Shown: positions 1 to 8,600 of the stretch, one piece after another | How positions within the stretch are numbered: the stretch's first letter is position 1 | How the letters are laid out: each line of letters starts with the position of its first letter | Assembly (NCBI GenBank): GCA_028565635.1 | Contig: JAOXYB010110270.1 | Location: 1 to 20,758, forward strand | Direction: 5' to 3' | Source of the DNA: Phoronis ovalis | Taxonomy: Eukaryota; Phoronida; Phoronidae | Length of the DNA: 20,758 nt | Notes under the pieces: model-generated | What the model saw: only the letters and a program-made list of their open reading frames with translations | Databases searched by the model: none | Told to the model about the DNA's origin: nothing | Program-made: the position numbers and the translations under genes

Positions 1-15
1 ATCTCTAAACTCTGA

Positions 16-29
16 TACGTCACTTCCGG
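16..29 (-). promoter_or_regulatory. ETS/CRE composite promoter element at the left edge
   Basis: Read on the minus strand it is CCGGAAGTGACGTA: an ETS core (CCGGAAGT) overlapping a CRE-like TGACGTA. This composite is typical of TATA-less housekeeping promoters in animals. No gene start is evident just to its right, so it most likely serves a gene running left, out of the window. Confidence 0.5.
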
Positions 30-380
30 TTTTGTTCTAGTCTATTTCTGTCGAACCTGTCAATCACTGTTTGGGGGATGGGAAGGTTATGCATTATTAG
101 AAAAATTACTTTTATTCAAAAAAAACATCAAAAATGTTGGCTTTTCCCTTTAAGTAAGTTGTAGACAATAACACTATTTATTGTCGTCCAACTTATTTAA
201 AGTATGTGAGAATGCATAGATAATGCACACACCACACCTTACAGCATGCCCAACTACATGCTATTTCAAACTAATACGTGATGCGCTCTCTAAGTGAGAA
301 CAAAGTTCAAGATGGCCAATGAAAATATGGTAATACAGTAAATAAGAGAAAGAATAAAAAAACAGATATAACAAAAACAA

Positions 381-475
381 TATATTCCCGGGAGCTCCTC
401 AGTGAATAATTCAAATATTCAGCTTCACTCCTGACAAAAAAAAGTTATTATTCACTGGAGCTCCCGAGAATATTT
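381..475. repeat. Foldback element with 30-bp inverted arms
   Basis: The left arm is 381-410 and the right arm 447-475. The arms match apart from one substitution and a one-base indel, around TCGGGAGCTCC/GGAGCTCCCGAG, with a 36-base loop. The GC-rich core of the arms stands out from the AT-rich surroundings. It fits a very small MITE-like element, but no target duplication is clear. Confidence 0.7.
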
Positions 476-518
476 GCTATTTATTAGAGGTTATACTTTA
501 GTTTTGATATAGTTAAAA

Positions 519-608
519 CAGTGTCTGTAAAAAATGTGTACTATGTAAGATTATATATATTAAGTTAATATATAATCTTACATAGTACACATTTTTTTAC
601 AGACACTG
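519..608. repeat. Near-perfect 90-bp hairpin (44/43-base arms, 3-base loop)
   Basis: The left arm is 519-562, the loop 563-565 and the right arm 566-608. The arms begin CAGTGTCTGTA and pair throughout except for a 2-base difference in a TA run and one base in a poly-A/T run. It would fold into a long hairpin if transcribed. It looks like a young solo foldback/MITE, but no flanking duplication is visible. Confidence 0.8.
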
Positions 609-3253
609 AGTGCACTTCAATTCAGTACTTATGTACTCCCATACATAAGGCAGTTGTGTATGCTCCGCGCTAAAGGGTCTACTTTTGCCGATTTTGAGCG
701 AAGTTTATAAGAGAAAGGGGTTGTTTTTATGTCTTGGTATGAGAAAAAGTCTGTATTTACCCACTACTGGTATAAAAAGGGTAGTAAACAAGATTCTTGT
801 ATAAAGATGGTCTAGTAAAAGTTGTTCACTTATTTAATATTATAAACTCACAGTGGTGAAATCTGAAAGGTGTATGAATTTCAAAGAAACTGGTATTGAA
901 AAAGGGTGGTTTGAAAAAAAATACATAAATTGTATATACTTTGTTTAAAAAGGATCTAGATTTATCCAAGCTTGTATACAAAAATGGGGGATAGTTTTAA
1001 GGGCAGTACAGACGAGCACACCCCCCCCCATCAAAAATATTGCAATAGTGTTCACCCAGGCCCAAAAATAGTCATACTGTCGTGCAAACAGGTCATGTGA
1101 TAAAACTGATTTATAACATGTTTTATCATTTTTAGTAAAATTAAAGCATTAGGTATTTGTTGTTACTATAGATGGCCTAAGATTTAGCAAAGGGTGTTTT
1201 GGTACTTCAATACAAATTGTATTTTATCTTCATCAAAATTACCTCTGGGTTACCATATAAATGTATCATTAATGTCACAAGCTGTTTATAAGAAATTGAC
1301 CTCCATATGCTTGATACCTACACATAGCAGTTACTCAGTATGACATACCTGGACTAATAATCCCAGTGTATACCTCATAAATTGAGACTATTTTACAAAT
1401 AATTACTCCTGATAACTTACCCAAAGTACATGTAAATATGGCAGAAAACACAAATGAATGTGCATATTTTAAGGTATTCTAGCTTCTCTGTCATCCATAT
1501 ATATACATGTATAGTAGCTCAGTATGTACCTACAATTGGAACTCTAGAAGACCTCTACTTGCCTTATATACATTTATAAGTCCCAAGTCCCAGGCCAAAA
1601 CCTGAAATATTGGAAATAATGTACCAGAGAGACACAGCTAAAAGATATGACTAGTAACTCTAATTTTTTATATACATTTATAGTTGCAGCTGCACTCATC
1701 TCTTGGTTACGTCAACAAACCATGCACTGTAACAGATAAGCTATATACCTCTATTACTTTAAACATAGAGAAATCTAAAGGTTTCAATAAATGTTATACA
1801 ATAGCCATGTACATCTCAACAACAAAACATATTTACATTACTTTTAGAAGCATTGCTTACTTATTAAGTAAAAGCAAGTGTATTTGAAAAGGAATCCTGA
1901 TCAGATTTAAAATTCAAGAGAGGTTTCTGTTCATTTTAAGATTTCCAGTGTCATAAACAGAAGCATAATACAAAGATATAACTATATAAAACAATATACT
2001 TAAAACTTAATTTTAGTGCCTTTATCAGAAGAAATCTAGGTATTACAATATATACAATATATATGGTACATATATACTGATGTCAGCAAATCACAGAAGC
2101 TAATGTCTGGCTTAATTTGTATCACAAACCAATATAACTTTTACAAATTTCCTAAAGCTATGCTTTCAAGTACAAATCAGCAGAAATTTAGTTGCAGCCC
2201 ATTTATTATATTTGAAAATGCAAGCTAGCTTATAATTTTCAGTTAGAAGATGAGCCCCCTGTGTATTACCAACATTAAATCAGTCACGCTTATGATTTAT
2301 AAATTAGAAAATCACCCACTTCCATAAGTATTAGTAAATGTCAGAGCAAAAATTAGTGGCTTGTGTATTACCATTAGAAAATCAGCTCCAGACATTAATG
2401 GAAGGTACCTTAAGAGCTTATAATTTATAATGAACAATCAGCTGTATATCAATAGCAACAATAAAGACAACCTCATAAATACAGTACAGAAATTTACCAT
2501 AATGTATTCTTAAATAAATAACTTCAGTCAGTGTACAAACCAAAATATCATTACTTTTAGAATTGATAATTTTGTTATTTCTATATTCAAGTGTAATGTG
2601 ACCATGTTCCTGTTATATCTGTACTATTTTTGATACACCATGCATTCTCATGTTCATGCTTTATATTTCACTATATTGGGAAATCCCCAGTGAGTGCTAC
2701 ACATGAAGTTTACTAGGATTGCTATGGCAACAATGCTGACAATATGTTTATATGTCTTGTACTTTAAACTGCCAACAATAACATTTGTTAATATATTAAA
2801 AATATTTTAGTCAAATATTAATTAATCTTTCTCTAACAAAGACAAGTTAAAGTTCTTGCATCAAATCCAACATCAATAAAAACATGATCAGGCATGATAG
2901 ACAGTTTATATGCAAGATGCATTTACACCTGATAATGACTATGAAACTATACTTTATTGGTTTTAGACCATCTAATACTATTATGGAGATTGTAAATGAA
3001 GGTTCATTCAAAATCACTTAAAAATATCTGTCAGGGGAAATTTAAGGATGAAGGCAGAGGTTTTCTATGATAATTAACATTTCACTCTTTCCATTTTCTG
3101 TAATTTTTATTTGATGCCGTTTTAAGATACTCAACTGGGACCACTACGGAAATAAGTTATTAAATTTATTCAGACTGTGCCAGGAGTATTCCCAGAATTC
3201 CTGAAACCATTCACCTTGTTGTGCTTCATTTCTCTAATTGTGGGTTAATTACT

Positions 3254-3363
3254 ATAAATATTTTATCAAAAACTTTCAAATATTTTATCTACAGCCTTGA
3301 TATTCATGTATTCAATTCTACAAAATATAAATATTTTATCGAGAACTTTCAAATATATCATCT
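3254..3363 (+). repeat. Direct repeat pair, 38 bp, 72-bp offset
   Basis: 3254-3291 and 3326-3363 share ATAAATATTTTATC and AACTTTCAAATAT with a few substitutions. A simple local duplication. Confidence 0.65.
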
Positions 3364-3399
3364 ATATATTACTTATTAATAAGTAATAACCGGGCTAGG

Positions 3400-3622
3400 G
3401 GTGGCACGTGGTAAAGATAGAGCACAAACGAGTGGAAACTGAAATTTAAAAATCTCAGTTTTTTACTTGATTTAGTTCTCCAGTAGGTCCTGTATTTTTT
3501 TAGCTTATCTAATTGTTCATAAGGTGTATTTTGTTTTATGTTCATACTCTGAAGTATTTTAAACAAACTCATAGAGGTGGCACATGGTAAAGACAGAGCA
3601 CAAACGAGTGCAAACTGAAATT
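3400..3622 (+). repeat. Direct repeat pair, ~47 bp, 176-bp offset
   Basis: 3400-3447 and 3576-3622 both contain GAGCACAAACGAGTG preceded by GGTGGCAC and followed by AAACTGAAATT, with only a few changes. They could be two ends of an inserted element or a segmental duplication. A tRNA-type B box is not seen, so a SINE is not supported. Confidence 0.65.
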
Positions 3623-3719
3623 GGCTGAAAATGCCTCTTATTCCACCCGAACGATAAAAAATTAATTTTTGTTAGAATTACAAAACCTGTTCCCTTGCTT
3701 GCCAATAAGTGCTAATTAG

Positions 3720-3735
3720 TGTGTGTGTGTGTGTG
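3720..3735 (+). repeat. Dinucleotide microsatellite (TG)n
   Basis: About eight TG units follow TTAG. A short simple repeat. Confidence 0.8.
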
Positions 3736-3818
3736 TTCGTTAAACCTGTTTGCTAAAATTGAAAAACCTAGTTTGCTGGATAAAAATGAAGTTGAAAAAA
3801 ATGGATGCACTCTCTGAT

Positions 3819-3910
3819 TGCTAATTTGATAAACAACTGGGTCCTTTCTGCTAATTTAATTAAAAACCAAATCCTCTGCTAATTTGGTCAAAAAACCAAA
3901 ACCTCAGGGT
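3819..3910 (+). repeat. Degenerate 28-30-bp tandem repeat, TGCTAATTT units
   Basis: TGCTAATTT recurs at 3819, 3849 and 3877, each followed by A-rich sequence and a CCAAAnCCT-like end. The same unit appears twice in the element in CDC23 intron 2 (near 12223 and 12761), so it is a dispersed family. Confidence 0.55.
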
Positions 3911-4389
3911 TGCACAACTTATACCTCACCTCACCATGGGAACTATAGATTACATACCTTTTTCAGCAAAACAGCGAAAATAAATGATAATAAATATCAT
4001 GCATTAACACTGTTTTCAGGTAAATGTTTAAATATGCAATGCAGAACAATCATATAAGTTCCTTAGGCCTGTTCTGTAACTAATGGTAACTATACTGTTT
4101 GTAATCTAGCAAACTCACAATTAATCTATAGATTTTAAATTATCTTGTAGATATTCTAACTTTGCTTAAGATCCTAATCACATGTTTTGTCAGGTATCAG
4201 TAGGTAATTTGATATTCATTACATAAACTGGATCTCACAGCACTCTATTTTAATATATTTAATGGAAGTTTAGTGTGCCTCAAGAACATAAACTGGTATA
4301 AACATAAACATAAAGTAGAAGTTGTCAGAATAGACAGAATTTCACTACTACAAATACCTGTATTCACACAAGAGTTCTCTTCAAATCAA

Positions 4390-4395
4390 TTTATT
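4390..4395 (-). terminator. AATAAA polyadenylation signal for the minus-strand small gene
   Basis: TTTATT on the + strand is AATAAA on the - strand. It is placed about 235 bp past the putative TAG at 4629. It supports a real 3' end, but the hexamer is common in AT-rich DNA. Confidence 0.35.
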
Positions 4396-4628
4396 GTATA
4401 AAAATTGGTATCCTTTTTTGTCATATAATTTTTCATTTTCTGTTTCTGCACATTCTTTTTTTTTGAAAATATAAATTAAAACAGTGTGCGCATGTATGTG
4501 TATAATTCCAGTGGTCTGTCTATTATGAGAGATGTCTCTGCCTGGCTATCTACTTCAAACTTTGAAAAATTAATTCAAGTGATTTACTTGGACACAATTT
4601 CTATGACAGTGTTAGGAATGTCAACTTT

Positions 4629-4736
4629 CTATATAAACATTGCATTTGGTATAGCTTTCTGCATCGCTTCAAGTACATTTTGAGCTTCGCAATTGGAATC
4701 TACATTAATTTTCAAACTTTTTTTACTGTCGATCTT
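4629..4736 (-). CDS. Putative last coding exon of the same small unidentified gene
   Basis: Minus strand: a strong acceptor (CACTGTTTCAG) is followed by a phase-0 frame of 35 codons ending in TAG (4629-4631). It contains KIDSKKSLKINVDSN and AQNVLEAMQKAIPNAMFI, which reads like real protein, with balanced amino acid use that AT-rich noise seldom gives. AATAAA follows 234 bp downstream. A middle exon is possible: 4858-4968 has an acceptor-bounded open stretch, but its phases do not fit on both sides. No family is recognised. Confidence 0.45.
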   Translation of the reverse strand, partial: KIDSKKSLKINVDSNCEAQNVLEAMQKAIPNAMFI

Positions 4737-5094
4737 CTGAAACAGTGAAATTTTTAAACTTATGTTTTTATGTATAAAGCACAATATGAATTTATCTATG
4801 CACTTTATTATAAGGAATATATAATCAGGCTCATGGTGGGACTATTATAACTAAGTTAAAGGATATTTTCTGAAAACTTCAAAAATCACCAAGAATATAA
4901 ATCTGGAATCCTTCCGAATAAAGGCTTGTTTTTCTACAATCATTCTGACTATACGCACTTTTACTGAAGCAAACAGTACCAAAGCATAAACTTGTAACAA
5001 AAAGTATTTTTAACGCAAGACGAAAGAAGCAAAGTCCCATATATTACCCTGACAGCATCAAAAAAACGTCCAGAGAGTTTTCCTGGACCTGTAC

Positions 5095-5145
5095 CTGTTT
5101 AAATTTGATTGCGGAGACTCTCAGTCCCCTCTCAGTAGTATCCAT
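5095..5145 (-). CDS. Putative first coding exon of a small unidentified gene, head to head with CDC23
   Basis: On the minus strand an ATG at 5145 opens a frame encoding MDTTERGLRVSAIKFKQ and ends in phase 0 at CAG before GTACAG (a second donor, CAG|GTCCAG, is 6 bases on). The same frame is open upstream to 5228, so the exon could be longer if it is not first. It starts about 180 bp from the CRE palindrome that lies between it and CDC23. It joins in phase to the exon at 4629-4736, giving 52 residues if nothing lies between. I do not recognise the product. The exon could also be part of an untranslated leader. Confidence 0.4.
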
Positions 5146-5321
5146 GCAATCTTTAGAGCCAAATCTCAGAGTTAATACTGCACCTACCTTCTCAGTGAAC
5201 AACGTGTTAGCACTAGCATAATGTTTCTACTTTCTAATTAAACTATATCAGATGTTGTTGTCCAACATCTCACTCGGATCTCACTTCTCGGCTTTAGTCT
5301 TTAGATGTCCTAACATTAGAG

Positions 5322-5329
5322 TGACGTCA
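5322..5329. promoter_or_regulatory. CRE palindrome in the CDC23 upstream region
   Basis: A perfect TGACGTCA, the CREB/ATF site. It is 225 bp upstream of the CDC23 ATG and 177 bp upstream of the putative minus-strand ATG, so it could drive both directions. The site is symmetric. No TATA box is placed convincingly for either gene. Confidence 0.55.
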
Positions 5330-5553
5330 TTGTATGGCACAACAATATAAAATATCTTTGTTTATTGCAGGTTTCAAACTGTTTAATCAAAATAATCACA
5401 TACATTCCAGCTTAAAAGAATTATATCAATGTTTCTTTCATTTTCAAACAATGGGTGTATGATAAATCATAAAGTCAAAGTATCAGTGTGCACATCGTAG
5501 GCCAAATGGACAGCATAACTATTGTATAGTCACATACACCGCGAAACTCAAAA

Positions 5554-5654
5554 ATGGCCGACATTGTTAAATGGGATCTATGCGACATTAAAAAAGATCT
5601 TATATCTTCTACTCAACAGTGTTCTATTCGTGGATTACTGCGAAGTTCAAAATG
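5554..5654 (+). CDS. CDC23: CDC23 coding exon 1 (start codon, residues 1-33 and part of 34)
   Basis: The ATG at 5554 is in the context aaaATGgcc. The exon encodes [16 protein letters not shown] and ends at SSK plus the first two bases of a Trp codon. The motif RGLLRSSKW is the animal APC8 N-terminal signature (RGLLHSSKW in human). For the reading frame to continue into exon 2, the exon must end at 5654 before GCAAGT, which makes this a GC donor. A GT donor four bases further (5659) would break the frame. Confidence 0.9.
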
Positions 5655-8600
5655 GCAAGTATAATAGAAAGTTGTAATTTTGAAACTAATGTTTAAGTCA
5701 ATAGATTTACTTATCAAATGAATTAATATGAAATAGGTGAAAACTCAAGTTGTAAGCCTCTGTAATAGACTGTAAGTGTAAATCCCTGTATCTGTATAAA
5801 TACGTTGAATTGCCAATTTCTGGTATATAATCAACGGCGAGCTCAGGAGTCAGATCATCAAATGTTAGTATTGAATTCCCAACTACTTATAGCGCATAAA
5901 GTTACGTGTGCATGTTCGTCTTTAGTTAATGACATCGAGTATTTAGAATATTGACTCATGAGCGGTGCTGTATGTTAAAAAATAAAAATTGCCAACAAAT
6001 CAGTTTTTATTTATTAACGTAATTGAAATAGGTCTAGCAGAGCTGTCAAGGTACAATTGGTGAAATGGTGGAGACTGAACCCGAGGCGGCGCAGTCGAGG
6101 GCGACGCAAGCGCCCGAGTCCTTCGGCCAGGATTCGGGCCCGCATTAGGGTTAGAAACCAGGAAACCAGGTCTATGCCGAGCTAAAAGTTACGACTTCTG
6201 ATCGTGATTTTTCTCCAAATTTTAATTTATAAATTTTTTAAAGTATGCGGGAGATTAGTGCATTGTGCGTGAAGGGAGATGAAAATGCGTGAGTCTCACG
6301 CCAGATGCGGGAACCTTGACAGGTCTGCTAATAGTAATAGTGGAGAAAAAAGGTGTGCTTGGTGCTGGCTTATTAAAAGAAACGGAAAAACCTGTAAAAC
6401 CCAAAAAAGTTGATAAATAATCTAGTTATTACCAGGACACATAATATTTTCTTACCAGTTTCAAATAAACACATGGGCTAACAGATGGAATTCTTATTGT
6501 AGGTATGTAGGTAATGTCATACTCCAATACGCATACACATTATGTAAGAGCTGCCGCACTCGAGCTCACTATCATAATACGAAACATGTGAAACCTTAAG
6601 GCGAGCTCAGATGCTTATATTGACTTCCCAATTGCTTATTGCACACAAAAGCACATCTTCGTGCTTAACACTTCTGTCTTTTAGGTAATGACATTGCATA
6701 TTTAGAATCATTATTCACGAGCCTAACTTATTGTCTGTTAAAAAATAATGATTGTACAACCAAATTGCCAATAAATCGGTTTTTATTTATTAACTTGTTG
6801 AAAAGTGAATAAAAAAGGTGTGCTGGATGCTGGCTTATTATTAAAAGAAACGGAAAAACCTGTAAAACCCAAAAAGTTCGATAAATAAGCTAGTTATTAC
6901 CAAGACACATTTTTATCCGGTTACAATTGAAACACATGGACTAACAGACGGAATTCTGATTGTAGGTATATAGGTTACGTCATGCTTCAGTACGCATACA
7001 CATTATGTAAGAGCTCACTTTGTGAGCAGCAGCTTACATCATCATAAACCCAAATAGGTATTTTGCAACTTCAACCACACACATGTTTAGAAGGAAGCAT
7101 AGAAACCAGGTCTATGCCGAGCTATGAATATATAAAAAATATGTATTAGGTTAAGGTTAAGTAGGCCCTTGTTACTGTTTAAATAAATATTCATGAAAAG
7201 TCTGCTTTACATTTTTTTCATGCAAAATAAATGTTTTCTGAAATCGTAACATTCATGCTACGTCATGGTGGTATTTTTAGACTTGTGTGTGCAATGAATG
7301 AAATTTAATTAATGTTTTATGACACCTCATAAAAAGCATAAGGTACATCCTACAGTGAAATCCTGCAGATCTAAATTTGTGCTATGTTTTTAAGAAGTAA
7401 ACTATACTCCCATAGTTATGACCAAATTATAAATACGATGAATAATCTTTGAATTATTAATTAATGTTTAAAAAAAAAAATTTTGTTAAAAAAATAAATT
7501 AATTATATAACCAAAATCCCTTATGCTATTTAAAAATTATTTATACCAAATTATGAGTGTATCGTTCACTTGCTAAAAGTAGCACGAATTTTGATGGACA
7601 TACTGGGTTTTCCTGTAGGATGTACCTAATGATTTTTATAGGGTGTCATTAAATTTTTCCAGAATTTTTAGGTAAGCAATGACGAGGGTCTAGCTTAGCC
7701 TTAAGAGAATTTAAGATGTCTATTTTACTTTGTAATGTTGTGTACACTATGCCAGGATACATTTGTATAAGTTTAATTTATGTTAAGAAAATCTTTAGAT
7801 AACTTTGCTATGTACATGCACATTAGTTAATAATTAGCACACTTGGTACCATGGGTAGCAGCCATGATGGGCACTGGTTGCATGGGTGGAGATGTGTTTT
7901 TGGATTTCTTACTCTCCGTCTGGCATATGTGACACTTGATATATACTCTTTAATATCGGCAAACTCATTGGGTCAGTAAAATTGTTTTTCTATTTTATAT
8001 AGGATTTTACCCACTCCTAGGTGACTGTCTTCAAAAGAAGCTTTAAAAGTTTATTTAGCCTTTTGTACAACTACATTTACATATATTATGCATGGCCAAA
8101 ATGCGTAATATTGAATTTGTGGTGAATTTTTCATCTCAGTTAATTAGTTTCATATGTAACATACCTGAAGAATGTAGTTGCTTCATAATAGCATCACGCT
8201 TTCCGTCAGTTATCAACACATGTCTGCACTCCCCATAGACAATGTTGACTCTGGATCTTTCCCTATTATCTTTGTCACTATTTGTCATGGATTTGAAATA
8301 GTCCTTTTCTTCCTGTAGCATAATTTGCCTGCTTCAAGCTGAAAAAAGACAAGCATGTGAACTAGAGATTTGCATGTAAACATCAAGAGATGTTCAAAAT
8401 AGCTAAAAAGTTGACTTTTTGATAACTTTTATGTTATGTACACGTCTGTGGAGCACGGGAGGCAGTCAGTATGAAAGTGGATATGCATGTTCCAACAAAC
8501 TTTTGCGTGTAACACTTTTAATAATTAAAATTATTAGGGGTGTCTTTTCCAAAAATTCACTCCCATAAAAAGTCATTTCCTTAAGGGGAGGTTTTCTGCC

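Larger units (their letters stand above)
1..4389. other. AT-rich intergenic DNA left of the small gene
   Basis: Apart from the promoter element at 16-29, two foldback elements (381-608), short direct repeats (3254-3363, 3400-3622), a TG run (3720-3735) and degenerate 28-30-bp repeats (3819-3910), I see no gene here. The ORFs are all under 70 codons, biased to AT-rich codons and lack family motifs or splice-site support. Much of 1500-3250 may be the far 3' side of a neighbour or simple spacer. Confidence 0.5.

Noticed and set aside
1684-1887. 67-codon plus-strand ORF
   Set aside because: AT-rich codon use, no recognisable motif and no conserved context; expected by chance in this composition.
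4486-4683. 65-codon plus-strand ORF
   Set aside because: It is antisense to the better-supported minus-strand exon at 4629-4736, and lacks splice or family support.
5281-5310. Similarity to the 5' end of U2 snRNA (TCACTTCTCGGCTTTAGTC)
   Set aside because: Only the CTTCTCGG core matches; the branch-point recognition stretch and Sm site do not follow.
5656-5663. GT donor at 5659 as the normal exon 1 boundary
   Set aside because: It shifts the frame and introduces a stop within exon 2, whereas the GC donor gives the conserved KWxAEL junction.
6070-6150. GC-rich patch as a tRNA or tRNA-derived SINE
   Set aside because: No cloverleaf; only a poor B-box look-alike on the minus strand and no A box at the right distance.
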